A stretch of 64,000 nucleotides of DNA from Litoditis marina (Eukaryota; Nematoda; Chromadorea; Rhabditida; Rhabditidae): NCBI GenBank assembly GCA_964036275.1, contig OZ038433.1:10531009-10595008 (forward strand), in the 5' to 3' direction. The position numbers and the translations under genes were made by a program. Each line of letters opens with the position of its first letter. The first letter of the stretch is position 1. Under the pieces are notes generated by a model. The model was not told where the DNA came from and ran no database searches. It was given only the letters and a program-made list of their open reading frames with translations. This document shows positions 15,001 to 30,000 of this stretch, one piece after another.

Positions 15001-18000
15001 CGAAGATCAAGCCACACTCGCTTGGAAAGTACCTGAGGATGATGGAGGAGAACCAATCGACCATTATGAAATCGAGAAAATGAGCACCAAGGACGGAATC
15101 TGGGTTCCTTGCGGACGCACCAGTGACACGGCATTCAAGGTTGACACTCTTAACAAGGGTGATCACTACAAGTTCCGTGTGAAGGCTGTGAACAGTGAAG
15201 GTGCCTCCGACCCTCTGGAGAGCGAGACTGACGTTCTGGCGAAGAATCCATTCGACCGCCCCGACAAGCCTGGCAAACCAGAACCCACCGATTGGGACAG
15301 TGATCATGTTGATCTCAAATGGGACCCACCTGCAAATGATGGTGGAGCACCAATTGAAGAATATCAGATTGAGAAGAGAACGAAATATGGACGGTAGGTT
15401 AAACTTCTTTCATTAGTAGTTGTATGAAGATACTGTTCGAACAAGCACAATTTAAACTAACATAAACATTTTTAACACTGTATTTATAATCATGAAACTC
15501 TAATCATACGTAATATTCAGATGGGAACCAGCAATGACCGTCCCAGGAGGTCAAACAACTGCGACTGTTCCCGATCTGACTCCTAATGAGGAATATGAAT
15601 TCCGCATTGTTGCTGTGAACAAGGGAGGACCATCTGATCCTAGTGATTCGAGCAAACCAGTGATAGCCAAACCTAGAAACTGTGAGTTAGCACCTCAAAA
15701 ACAACCATTTGTGACAGTCGATGATGAATAGATATTAATTCTGTATGAATCAGAACTTCCATTCGTAACTTCGTTTCAAGACACTTTCATGAACACAGAT
15801 TCCCCATGAACTAGTACTCGATTTCAGTGGCCCCGAAGATTGACCGGAGTGCACTCCAAAAGAAGACTGTGAAGGCAGGCCAATCGATTGCATGGGACGT
15901 TCCGGTCGAAGGAGAGCCAGCACCAGTTGTCACTTGGACATGGCCAGACAAGCGAGAGCTGAGAAACGGAGGAAGAGTGAAACTGGAAAATCCCGATTAC
16001 TCGAGCAAACTGCAAATCAAGCAGACCGAGAGATCGGACAGCGGAACATACACTATCCGCGCCGTAAACGAGAACGGAGAAGATGAGGCAACTGTAACCA
16101 TCAACGTCATAGGTGAGTTTCGTGGTAGAATTCTTAAACGCGAACAAACGAGCTAGTCAACGGAACAAACGTGAAGTCACACTCTTATATGACGAGCTCA
16201 CGGAATTCAGGAACTTGTTCACCTAACTACTATTTCTACCATAAATTGTCGGCATCGCGTCTAGATCAATACATGAATTTCAGATAAGCCTACCAGCCCT
16301 AACGGTCCATTGGACGTCCAAGATGTATTCGCTGACCGTGTCACATTGGACTGGAGAGCACCAGACGACGATGGAGGCATCCCCATTGACAACTATGTTA
16401 TTGAAAAATTCGACACCTCGCTCGGCCGATGGGTACCAGCATGCAAAGTACCTGGTGGCGAAACCACCGCTGTAGTGGATGGACTCATCCCGGGACACGA
16501 ATACAAGGTTAGTTTCAATGTTTTGTGAACATTCCGAATATAGAAAGTTAGGTAGAAAACTACGCAACTAACATTGTAAGTCAACGTTGTACCGGTCTTA
16601 AATATCATATATTCCAGTTCCGTGTCGCTGCTGTGAATGCTGAAGGCGAGTCCGATCCGTTGGAAACTTTTGGAACGACATTGGCGAAGGATCCCTTCGA
16701 CAAGCCCGGCAAGCCAGGAGTGCCCGACGTCACCGACTGGGATAAGGATCATGCTGATTTGGCATGGACTCCACCAGTGAATGACGGAGGAGCTGAGATC
16801 GAGGAATACATCGTTGAGATGAAGGACGAGTTCTCGCCCTTCTGGACAGAGGCCGCCGTGGTACCCGCTGACAAGACAGACGCACGAATCGGCAACTTGA
16901 AGGAAGGAAACAAATACGAGTTCCGTATTCGTGCCAAGAACAAGGCCGGTCTGGGAGATCCTTCCGACCCTTCAGCCACAGTTACGGCTAAAGCCCGTAA
17001 CGGTGAGTTTTTTTTCAGAAGCAAAGATAATACCTCAAGATTAACGTCAATAAGTACGGGTCTTTGTTAGCAAATGAACAACAAACACTAAAACATTTGT
17101 TTGCAGTTCCACCTGTGATTGATCGCAAGGCCATCCAAGAAATCAAGGTGAAAGCCGGACAAGACTTCCAGCTCAACATTCCCGTATCTGGCGAACCTCC
17201 CCCGGAGATTCTGTGGACGTTCGACGGACAACCGGTAGAATCTGATGATCGACTGAAGATCACCAATGAAGACTACAAGGTATCACACGAAACCCGAATA
17301 TATTTGTACTGATTGTGGAACTATCAATGTTGGCACATAATGAATAGAAATCGATCTAAACAGGTGAATTCCAGACAAAGTTCGTTGTCAAGCGAGCTCT
17401 GCGTGGAGATACCGGTACCTATGTCATCACAGCTAAGAACGAAAATGGAACGGACACTGCCGAAGTGAAAGTCACAGTGGTCGACCATCCAGGCAACCCT
17501 CGCGGTCCGCTGGATGTTGCCAACGTTACCAAGGACGGTTGCGATTTGGCCTGGAAGGAACCTGATGATGATGGAGGTAAAGATACAATCAGTTATCGCA
17601 AATCTTTGGTTGATATACGGAAACCGCTCGATATCGTGACGAATCTTTTTTATGATGTCGAGGTTTGAACAAAGATTTAGAACAGAATAAAAATTGAAAC
17701 TGAGTATGTTTTCAGGTGCTGAGATCAGTCACTACGTTGTCGAAAAACAGGATGCAAACACCGGTCGTTGGACAACCTGCGGTGAAAGCAAAGACACCAA
17801 CTTCCACGTAGACGATCTGACCCCCGGTCATGAGTACAAGGTGTGTCACCCGAAGAACTATTAAAACAATTAAAATCAACAAAGAGAATTTATCTATGAT
17901 GTTTCTGATTTATTTCATCAAACAGAACTCTTGACAGTAGGGTTGTTAATCGAGTTGAAAATTTCGAGTTTTTCGAGTTTTCGAAAATTCGAGTTTCGAG

Positions 18001-21000
18001 TTTTCCGAGTTTCCGATATTTCGAGTTTTTCGAGTTCTGAAAATTTTCGAGTTTTTCGAGTTTGGAAATTTTCGAGTTTATTTCGAGTTTATTTTTTAAC
18101 AACCCTATTTGACAGAGAACAGTTTAGCAGTGATAGTAATTTCAGTTCCGCGTGAAGGCAGTCAACCGTCATGGTGAATCGGATCCTTTGGAAGCCGATC
18201 AATCTATTCTGGCCAAAGATCCTTTCGACACTGCTGATAAGCCGGGAACACCCGAAGTTGTTGATTGGGACAAGGACCGTGCTGACTTGGTGTGGACACC
18301 ACCCAAGGATGACGGAGGTGCCCCGGTTGAGGAGTATCTTGTGGAGATGAAGGCTGGAAACGGCGACTGGATGCCAGCGTGCAAAGTACGTTTAACTTGA
18401 TTAAATGTGTCTATGCCTAAAAGAAAATTCACACAAATTTAACACAACATCGAAATTCAGGTACCCTCTGACCAGTTGGCTGCCACAGTAGACGGTCTGA
18501 AGCCCGGACAGACATACCAATTCCGAGTCAAGGCTTTGAACAAGGCTGGAGAGTCTACCCCATCGGACCCCAGCAAGACCATGGTCGCCAAACCAAGACA
18601 TTGTAAGCAAAAATTTCGTTAATTATGACTTTATTGGTTAAAACAGATATTAGTAACAGGCAACTAAGAAACTAGAACGAGTGAACAGGTTATTTTCCAT
18701 CTTTCTGGTGATTCTTTTATGATTCATAATCTGTGAAAATTTAGTGGCTCCCAAGATCGATCGCAGCATGTTTGCTGATCAGCGCCTGAAGGCTGGCTTC
18801 AACATCAACTTTGACGTCAATGTGGAAGGAGAGCCTAACCCCAAAATCGAGTGGTAATATTTTGTTACAATTTGACGATTCTGTGACAGAATCAGGCAAA
18901 ATTGATAACGAGTGCTGTTCGCATCCTAAATGTCGATAATGTGGTAACAAAACTGCAATCAAAAGCACACAAAAGTATTCGTGAAAACGTTGAAAACCGC
19001 GAATCGTTCTTCTGAGAATAGAACTCCAAACTATAATTTCAGGTTCTTGAATGGAACCCCGATCGCCTCTCTCGGAAACACGAGAATCGATAACTCTACT
19101 GACAACAACACCAAGCTGACCACCAAATCAGCCGCTCGTATGGATAGCGGCAAGTACAAGATTGTTGCCACCAACGAGAGCGGAAAAGACGAAGCCGAAG
19201 TGAATGTGAATGTCTTGGGTGAGTGGGAGAGTTCGAATCAGTTTCATAAAGAAATATTGCGACCATCGTTTGTATACGAGAATAAGGAAATATATTTCCT
19301 GTTTTCAGACATTCCTGGAACTCCTGAAGGTCCACTGAAGGTCAAGGACATCCACAAAGATGGATGTACACTCAAGTGGGATGCCCCCGAAGATGACGGC
19401 GGATCACCAATCACAAACTACTTGGTGGAGAAACAAGAGGACGACGGACGCTGGGTGCCGGTGAGAGCGAAAAACAAGTAGAACCGTACCTAGCTACTGA
19501 GTTAGGATAGAGTAAACATACCTTGATTGTATTGTCTGAATTAACACGGATTGAATATTGGAATGCTCAACGAATACTACAAAACTGAAACAGACTATTG
19601 GTACCCAATCTGCACCTTGATCTCTACAATAACTCACTATTACAGTGCGGCGAGACGAGCGACACCAACCTGAAGGTCGGGAAACTCAACGAGGGTCACG
19701 ACTACAAGTTCCGCGTGAAGGCCGTCAACCGTCAAGGAACATCCGCTCCATTGACTACTGATCACGCTATCACCGCCAAGAATCCCTTCGATGATCCGGG
19801 AGCACCGACCGATGTTACCGCTGTCGATTGGGATAAGGATCACGTTGATCTGGAGTGGAAGGTAGGTATTTACAAACATCACAAACAGTGCTTGCGAGAG
19901 GGTATAAAGGAGCGACCAAAAATTGAAAATAAATAATGTTTAGGCGCCTGTGAATGATGGCGGTGCCCCAATCGATCAATACATTGTCGAGAAGAAGGAT
20001 AAGTATGGTGAATGGGTACCATGTGCAACAGTGTCCGGAAACACCACAAAGGCAACTGCTGCCAATCTGACTGCTGGCGAAACATACCAGTTCCGTGTCA
20101 AGGCTGTCAACAAGGCCGGTCCCGGACAACCATCGGATCCCACTGGAAACATAGTCGCTAAACCACGCAAAAGTGAGTTTATTTGACATAAATTTATCCT
20201 AAACTATCAAACATTCAGACAATAATCTTTTCTAAATTTCGGGTTCCATTTTATATTTCTTTTCATACAAATCAATTTAGTGGCACCGAAAATCAACCTG
20301 GCCGGATTATTGGATCTACGCGTCAAGGCAGGAACTCCGATCAAGTTGGAAGTGGCTTTCGAAGGAGAACCAGCACCAAGCGCTTTCTGGAGAGCAAATG
20401 ATGTTAGTCAGAACTCAGGAGATCGCGCTGAGATCACCACGACACCAACTTCCTCCGAGATTCACATCTTCTCGGCAGTAAGAGGAGATACCGGCCTCTA
20501 CACTGTGTCCGTCGAGAACGAGCATGGCAAAGATAAGGCTCAGTGCAATGTCACCGTGCTTGATGTGCCCGAAACACCACAGGGCCCCTTGAAAATCAAT
20601 GAAGTTCACAAGGAAGGATGTTCATTGAACTGGAAACCACCCGCGGACAACGGAGGTACGGATAAAATGAAACTAGTTAACGATTAACGAATATTTTGGA
20701 TTGGCGCTATACCCCGATCACAAAATAGTGAGCATCGTCAAACTCATGTTGGACACATGACAGCATCAAGTTTAAAGATGATTTTTCGACTACATTCTAA
20801 TGAAGCCACCTCATACACACTAAAAAAACAGTATAAACTGAGAACACGAGTAACAATGCACGTAACATGAATAGGGTTCGCTCGTTATACATCGTTCATC
20901 TGTTACTGAACCAAATATTTCTAGGATCCGATGTACTTCACTACGTTGTGGAGAAAATGGATACTTCGAGAGGTACCTGGCAGGAAGTGGGACAGTTCCC

Positions 21001-24000
21001 TGATTGCAATGCAAAGGTCACCAAACTCACCCCCGGCAAGGAATATCAGTTCCGTGTCAAGGCAGTCAATCTTCAGGGAGAGTCGAAGCCACTGACGGCA
21101 GAGGAGGCTATTGTAGCTAAGAATGAGTTCGGTGAGTGATGACGTGGCAAAGAGAAAGCTTTTTTTCCACCTGGTAACCAACACGAACATCAGTAAGAGA
21201 AAAAACAGAAAACAAAGTCTTATCACTATTTTTATTATAGACGTAGCTGAACCCGTTGACAAGCCAGAGGTCGTGGATTGGGACAAGGACAGAATCGATA
21301 TTCAGTGGAAGCCTCCTACCAACAACGGTGGCTCTCCTATTCAAAACTATATTGTCGAGAAGAAGGAAAGAGGCACTGGTCTATGGACCGAGGCAGGAAA
21401 GACATCTGGAACCTCGTTCTCGGCCACCAACCTCAAACCCGGAGTTGAATACGAGCTGAGAGTTATCGCTGTCAACGAAGCTGGTCCTTCAGATCCATCT
21501 GATCCTACTGATCCACAAATGACACGGGCTAGATATCGTGAGTTTTCAGATTTCGCTAACATTGCACAATTGAGGCGATGTTGCTAATATTGAATAATTG
21601 AGGCGAACTTTTACTCTTTCAATACAGTGTTTTCATTGGCTCTTTTTTATTTTAAAAACATTTTTTCTAAAGGTAAAAGGACTGTTTTAACGCTATAGAC
21701 TGCGTGGGGAAACATATAATAAGAAAAACTACTATTTTCGCACAACGAAAGATTTTATTTCAGTCAAGCCGCAAATCCTTACGCAGGCCAGAAAGTTCAA
21801 GATGAAGGCCGGTTTCTCGCACACAATGGAAGTTGAGTTTTTGGGAGCGCCAGATCCGACGGCTACATGGACATTCAGAGAGGGACAGACTCTTGCCCCC
21901 GAACTGATTGTCGACTATAAGACCGGATTCACTAGCATTTTCTTCCCAGCGGCCAAACGATCTGAAAGTGGCGCATACAATCTCAAGGTCAAGAATGAAG
22001 TTGGAGAAGACGATGGCACATTCGAAATAATCGTACAAGGTATGTCACGCTTACGCTATATATGTTACCCGTAACTGCACACAATACATATCAGTTATTA
22101 GGGTACTTGTCTTGTTATTTCTTATTCATTTACAGATCGCCCAACAGCACCCGTAGGTCCACTCGAAGTATCGGATGTGACCAAGGATAGCTGCGTACTG
22201 ACGTGGAAACCACCCGTTGACGACGGTGGAGCGGAGATCAGCAACTATGTTGTAGAGAAACGAGACACCAAAACCAACACATGGGTACCAGTTTCCACAT
22301 TCGTCACAGGTACTTCAATTACTGTGCCGAAGCTCCTCGAAGGACACGAGTACGAATTGCGAGTTTCCGCAGAAAATGAGTTCGGAAGATCTGATCCTCT
22401 CAATACCACCGACCCCGTTCTTGCCAAGGATCCATTCGGAGCCCCAGGAAAACCAGGACAAGTAAGTTCACTAACTATTTCTTCTCCCTTTACCAGTCAT
22501 CGATGCACTTTGTTCAAACTGAACAGTTAAGAAGTTATATTTGAATGCTCACGATTTCAGCCTCAAATCACCGACACAGATGTGGACCATATTGATTTGA
22601 AGTGGGATGCTCCGAGAGACAATGGAGGATCACCTGTTCAACACTACGATATCGAACGCAAGGACGTCAAAACAGGGCGCTGGATCAAGGTAACTGTGAC
22701 AGAATGACCGATGATACAGACAAAGCCGTTAACCGAAGTAATTTAATGCAAATTATGTCTAAACGTATTTCAAACAAAAAAATATACAAAAGGGAGAAAT
22801 CTCGAAAAGGGAATGAGGTAACGTGGTAATAAAAACTGTCAGATTTATTGACAAACTAACAATAAGTATAATTTCAGGTCAACACTGCACCAGTGCATGG
22901 TACGGCCTTCTCTGATACCCGCGTACAAAAAGACCATACATACGAATATCGCGTGGTTGCGGTGAACAAGGCTGGCCCCGGTGCTCCCTCAGATCCTTCG
23001 GCATTTGCCACTGCGAAGCCAATGTTCGAAGCACCGAAGTTCGATCTTGACATCGATGGAAAGGAATTCCGTGTGAAGGTGAGAGCTGGGTGTTAAAAAC
23101 TTTATATTAATTATTTCACTCCAGTTATACACTAAACAACGTGCAAATAGTAACTTTCAATGATATTATTTAAGGCTGGAGAACCTCTCGAAGTTCTTGT
23201 ACCATTCACGGGATCTCCCGCTCCAGAAATCACCTGGACAAGAGAAGGAAAGAGTCTACCTGGTGTCGATACTGATGAAACTCGCACTCGACTATACATA
23301 CCGTCAACAAGAAGAAGTGATTCTGGCCCAGCCAAGATCAAGGCCAGTAACTCGTACGGAGATATTGAAGCTAACATCAAAATCACTGTTATCGACAAAC
23401 CAACTCCCCCGGAGTCTATCGCCTACGCAGACATCACTAGACGCTCGTGTGCGCTCAACTGGGTACCACCCAAGGATGACGGAGGATCAGAGATTACTGG
23501 TTACAAGATCGAGTACCAGGAAGTTGGATCCTCATTGTGGGACAAGATTCCAGGAAGTGTGTCTGGTACCAACTACACAGTTCGTGGTTTGGAAAACGGT
23601 CTAACATACAGATTCCGAATCCGAGCTGAAAATATGGTTGGTCTGTCCGACTTCTGCTCTGGAACCACAGTAGTGATCAAGGATCCATTCGATCCCCCTG
23701 GCGCACCATCGACCCCAGAGGTCACCGGCTACGACACAAACCAGGTATCGTTGGCGTGGAACCCACCCAGAGACGACGGTGGTTCCCCGATTCTGGGCTA
23801 TGTCGTTGAACGCTTTGAGAAGCGAGGCGGTGGAGATTGGGCACCTATCAAAATGCCACTCATCAAAGGAACAGAGGCTACTATTACTGGTCTACACGAG
23901 GGAGAGACATACCAGTTCCGCATCAGAGCCGTTAATGCGGCCGGTGAAGGAGAAGCTAGTGGAGGAACGGAACCAGTCACCTGTCGACCATTTGTTGGTA

Positions 24001-27000
24001 AGTGGTAATAGAAAAGTATATGTTAAAGAATCAGCGCAAAAAGGGAAGGTCGATTTATTCAGAGCGTTGCACGACTGAAAAAAATCTATTTCAGCGCCGC
24101 CGGGAGCACCTGAACCACCTCGTATTGGAAAGGTGACCAAAGATTCGGCCGAAGTGACATGGACACGACCAACAAGAGACGGAGGAGCCCCCATTGACGG
24201 ATACATTGTCGAGAAGAAGAAGCTAGGCGACAATGATTGGACTCGCTGCAACGACAAGCCTGTGAAGGTGAAATACGTGTCTATTTCAGATTTCAGAGAC
24301 GTATTGAACGTAGACAGAAAATATAATGAATTTTCGGATATAAGGTGAAACATGATGTCTACAAAAATAAACTTAACTTTTCAGGACAACAAATTGGTGG
24401 TGGACAAACTGAAGGAGAAGGATGAGTACGAGTTCAGAGTGATTGCTGTGAACAGTGCCGGAGAAGGAGAACCTTCTCGCCCCTCTGAATTGGTTGTAAT
24501 TCAAGATCAGCCTGGAAGACCAATCCTGGATCTGAGCAACCTGAAAGACATCACAGTACGTGCTGGAGAGACTATTCAAATCAAAATCCCATACAGCGGA
24601 GGAAATCCGAAGCCAATTGTCGATCTCTTCAACGGACTCAGCCCTATTTTCGAAGATGACCGAACTACCGTTGATGTTCTTCCCGGTGAAATTGTGATCA
24701 CCACCACCCCAGCTCAGCGAAGTGACGCAGGAAACTACAAGATCAATGTCTCTAACCGATTCGGAAAAGACAGCGCCAAACTGAACGTGAATGTTCTCGA
24801 TGCACCCGGAAAACCTACCGGCCCCATCAAGGCATCCGACATTCAAGGTGACGCCATGACTCTACAATGGGCACCACCCAAAGACAACGGCGGTGATTCA
24901 ATCACCAACTATGTCGTAGAAAAGAGGACGCCTGGTGGAGAATGGGTGCCAGTTGGTCATCCTGTCGGCACCTCACTTCGCGTACGAAACCTGGAGAACG
25001 GTCAACCATACGAATTCCGAGTAATGGCTGAGAATCAATATGGAACAAGTGTACCTCTGGTTACTGATGATGTGATTGTGGCCAAGAACCCCTTCGGTAA
25101 GTTCTTTCTCAAATTTTAATTATAGAAACACCAAGAGGAAAATAACTTAACTGATCTTGCAAATATTCCAGATGTTCCCGATGCTCCTGGTCAGCCTGAA
25201 GCCCTTGAGACATCAGAAGAGGCAATCGTCCTACAATGGGCTCGACCATATAGTGACGGCGGTGCACCTATCCAAGGATACGTCATCGAGAAGCGCGAAG
25301 TTGGAACGAAAGACTGGAGCAAGGCCGCTTTCGGAACAGTTCCCACCACTAAGCAGAGGGTTCGTATTTGTACAGAATTAGTCTATTTTAATTCAAAAAC
25401 AAATAAGATGTTCAATCAACACAATTTTTCAGATTACTGGACTTGTTCCCAAGAAAGAGTACGAATTCCGAGTATGCGCCGTTAACGCAGCCGGAAACGG
25501 CGCATTCAGTGAGACCAGTTTGCCTATTGCCGCCGACAGCGCACCAACAAGACCAAAGATCAACATGGCGATGCTCTCAAAGGATGTATTGGCATATGCT
25601 GGCGAAAAAGCAAAGGTAATTCAGTTGTGACTATCGAAGACTAATGCCATGAGAGTTCGGTTCTGAGTTAAAAACAAAACCGAAAATCTAAACTATATTG
25701 ACAACTCTATGTATAAGACTTGTTGAGGAGACAACGACACTTATGTGTTTGAACAAAGAAAACGAAGTTCCCCGAGACAAGAACAAGAATCATTAAACTT
25801 TTCACAATTTCAGCTTCTCATTCCATTCGCTGCAACTCCGACGCCCAAAGTCAAGTGGTTCAAGGGTGAACAATTACTTCGGGAAGTTGAGACAAGGAGC
25901 AAAATCGATAGCAACGACTGCTTGACTACTCTTGTCTTTGACAAATGCGAGCTATCAGACACTGGAGTGTACTACGTGGAGGTACCGCATTTTTTATCCA
26001 CAAAGCTCTTTCTTCGTGTTTTTTTTTGTTTGTTTTTATTTTCCTTCCTTTCCTCAAATAACAATGTTTCGTTTCAGCTACAAAACAGCCAAGGCAGCGA
26101 TTCTTGTGCTGTGGGACTGCGCGTCGTGGATCGCCCAGGAGCTCCTGAAGGACCCCTGGAAGTCACTGATGTCTGCCCCGACTGCTGCACGCTTTCATGG
26201 AAACCACCAAAGACCGACGGTGGTGCCCCCGTCACCAACTACATTGTAGAAAAAATGTGTATGCGTGGCGGAGATCCCAAGTGGGAGAAGGTGTCCTCAT
26301 TTGTGAGAAACAACAACTTCACAGTACCCGGATTGATTCCGAATGAAAAGTACAAGTTCCGTGTTCGAGCTGAAAACCAGTTTGGAGTGTCGGAGCCCTT
26401 GGAGAACCGTGACATTATTACCGCAAAATATCAGTTCGACGCACCCGGACAGCCAGAAGCGCCATCTGTAAGAGACATGGACAGAAACTGGGTGGATTTG
26501 GAATGGGATGTACCCTCCGATGGTGGCTCAAAGATTATTGGATACCAGGTTCAATACCGCGACGCGAACTCAGCGAAATGGATAAATGCTAGCACAGACC
26601 TCGCCAAGGATCCCTACACGAGAGTTAAGGGTCTACGTGAGAATGGCGAGTACGAATTCCGTGTCATTGCCAAGAATGCTGCTGGTATGTCGAAGCCATC
26701 GAAATCGTCCAAAGTACAGCTGAAACCCAAATTTGGACCGCCAGGACCACCCAGTCAAGTGAACGCGTCCTCCATTGGTCGCAATCACGTCACACTCACG
26801 TGGGTCGCACCACTCGACGATGGTGGATCAAAGATTACTGGTTACATAGTCGAAATGCGTTCCTATGGAAGCTCAGCTTGGATGCAGGTCAGCGACTACA
26901 ATGTTCGAGATCCTGAGTACACCGTACCTAACCTGAAGGAGTTCCACGACTACGAGTTCAGAATTGTTGCTGTCAACTCATGTGGAAAAGGAATTCCTTC

Positions 27001-30000
27001 TCTGCCATCGTCGCCGATCAAGATTCAAGATTTGGCTGGCTCCAGACCTGAGATCGTCGTTAAACCAGAAGATACCGCGCAGCCATACAATCGCCGAGCT
27101 GTATTCACCTGTGAAGCTGTTGGAAGACCAACCCCTACCTGTCGCTGGATGAGGAACGGCAGAGAGCTACCAGAAAGTAATCGTTATCGATTCGAAGCCC
27201 ACGAAGGATCATACAGATTCATCATCAAGGAAGTATGGGACATCGATGCCGGAGACTACACCTGTGAGGTTGCAAACAGCTATGGAACCGACAGCGCTAC
27301 AGCCCGTCTCATTGTACAGGGTAAGTTACATACTTTCTTAACTTGCAAAACGTATAAGGTACGCTACTAATTTCGGTAAACTTTCATGCGAAACATGCAT
27401 GGTAACATGCTAACTTCTATGACTCATCGCGAACGCTCATAGCACATGAATCACATCCAATCAAGGCTCACTAAACTTTAGAATGAAAAATTGAGAAATG
27501 ACTACTATCATATTTTTCAGTAACTCAAATCTTATTTCAGCACCACCTGTGATCGAGAGAGATGTTCCTAATACAATTTTGCCAATGGGCGATATGGTTC
27601 GTCTGAAGATCTACTTCTCGGGAACCGCTCCGTTCCGTCACCATCTGACCCTCAACAAAGAGGATGTCGATCCTGAACACGCCACAATTCGCACTGTCGA
27701 ATTTGAGGACCATATTTTGATCACGATTCCATCTCTCTCCACTCGCGAAGCAGGACGGTATGAATATACTATCAGCAACGACAGTGGTGAAGCTGATACC
27801 GGATTCTGGTTGAACGTTACTGGACTTCCTTCCGCTCCCCAAGGTCCCCTCCACTTCAGCAATGTTGGACCACATCAGTTGGAACTTGCTTGGAGACCTC
27901 CCGTTGATGATGGTGGCTCAAGAATCACCAACTATGTCATCGAAAAGAGAGATGTTACCAAAGATGACTGGACAGTTGTTGCCTCATCGGTGCGAGATCT
28001 CACTTTCATGGTACAGGGACTGTTCGACCAGCACGAGTATGAGTTCCGAGTGAGCGCGGTCAACATCAACGGACAAGGCTCACCTTTGACAGGAGACAAT
28101 TCCGTTGTTGCACGTCTGCCCTTCGATCCCCCTAGCGCACCTCTCAACCCAGAAGTTACGCAGATTGGTGGCGACTTTGTATCGCTAACTTGGCTGCGCC
28201 CGTTATCTGATGGAGGTGGCCGAATTAGAGGATACATCATCGAGAAATGTGAAGAGGGTCAAGACGTATGGACGGCATGTAACCAGAATCCTTCCCCACC
28301 CAACATTTTCAATATTTCTAACCTGATCGACGGCAGAAAATACAGCTTCAGAGTGTTCGCCGCAAACGATGCTGGTCTTTCTGATCCGGTCGAAATGTGA
28401 GAATAAGTTCCATTCTTCGAAATATACTGTTCTATTCAGATAACAACGATAATGCTAATCTCTACAACTGGTCTGGCTTAGTTAATGAATAAGTCAGTTT
28501 TTCCGTATCGCTGTTTAGACGAAATTTAATTAGTAGGCAACTGTTTCAAAAAAAACTGTTGATGAAATTTGAAAACACTATTCACTCGCGAGAAAATACC
28601 ACATTCACTCGCGAGAAAATACCACGAACATTTTTATTTCTTGAAGCACAGTTAAATGTTGATGTTTCAGGGAGAAAATGGAGTTCAAGGCCGCCGGTGC
28701 CGGTACAGCGCCAGATGTAGTAACACCTCTGCGTGACCAGGCATGCGAAATGGGCCGCAATGTGACATTCGAATGCAAAATAACGGGAACACCTCGTCCA
28801 GAGTACCGATGGTTCCGCGGAATGAAGGAACTCGTCGATACAAAGAAGTACACAATTCTCAACAAAGGAGACACTCAGATGCTCATCATCAACGAGCTGA
28901 CCGGCGAAGATGCCGATGAATACACGTGTAGAGCTACCAACTCTTCGGGAACAAAGAGCACCAGAGCACAGCTGCAGATCCAGAGCAAGCCTCGTGTCTT
29001 CATTCCACCCAGATATCATGGTGGTTTGGAGTCACAGAAGGGAGATACTATTGAACTGAAAATCCCCTACAAGGCCTTCCCACGCGCCGACTCCAGGTGG
29101 TACAAAGATGGAGAGAAGATCGAAGACGGAGGTAGATACACAATCGTTACCGAAGACAAGTTTGCCATCCTCAAAATCTCAGGCGCCACACGTGAAGACT
29201 ACGGTCAGTACAGAGTTGTTGTGGAGAACTCCGTTGGACAAGACTCGGGTTCGATGACAGTTACTGTTGCCGATAGACCTGAGCCCCCGAGATACCCACT
29301 TGTTGAAAACGTTCTGGATGAGGCTGTTATTCTATCCTGGAAACCGCCTGCACTCGATGGGGGATCTCTGGTTACCAGTTACACTGTGGAGAAACGCGAT
29401 GTCAGCGGTGGTAGCTGGACTCCTTGCGCCAAGACAAGATACTCATACCTTACTGTTGAAGGATGTCGTCCTGGAACCACGTACGAGTTTAGAATCAGCG
29501 CTGAAAACAAACACGGCGTATCTAGACCATGTGAGCCTACCGCCCCAGTGCTAATTCCTGGAGACAAGAGGATTCGTCGACGAAACTACGATGTGGACGA
29601 CACTGGAAAAATAATACGTGGAAAGGGACCAACTATGGGCAACTATGACGCGTACGTAATTGATGTATGGAAGCAATACTACCCGCAAAACGTGGAAATC
29701 AAGCACGAATCTGTGTTGGACGCATACGACATTCATGAAGAGATCGGAACGTGAGTTTTTCGGATAACTAGAACCACTCTTTTGCACTTCGAAATTTCAA
29801 CATTGAATAACTAAAACATGTAAATTCTAATCCTTTTTTACTGATAACGAACCTTTTCGAATTTAGGGGAGCTTTCGGAGTGGTACATCGGTGCACCGAG
29901 AGAGCTACTGGAAACACATTCGCCGCCAAGTTCGTGATGACACCACACGAGGCGGATAAGGATACTGTACGCAAAGAGATTAACACCATGTCAGCACTGC

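Noticed and set aside
14672..15307. Long minus-strand open frame (211 codons) inside the twitchin exons
   Set aside because: It mirrors a 718-bp exon whose plus-strand reading is clear Ig/FnIII sequence. Codon bias on the sense strand opens the antisense frame.
17938..18107. CRISPR-like array of cgagttt repeats
   Set aside because: The repeats are too short and irregular, have no unique spacers, and sit inside a nematode intron with transposon-type ends.
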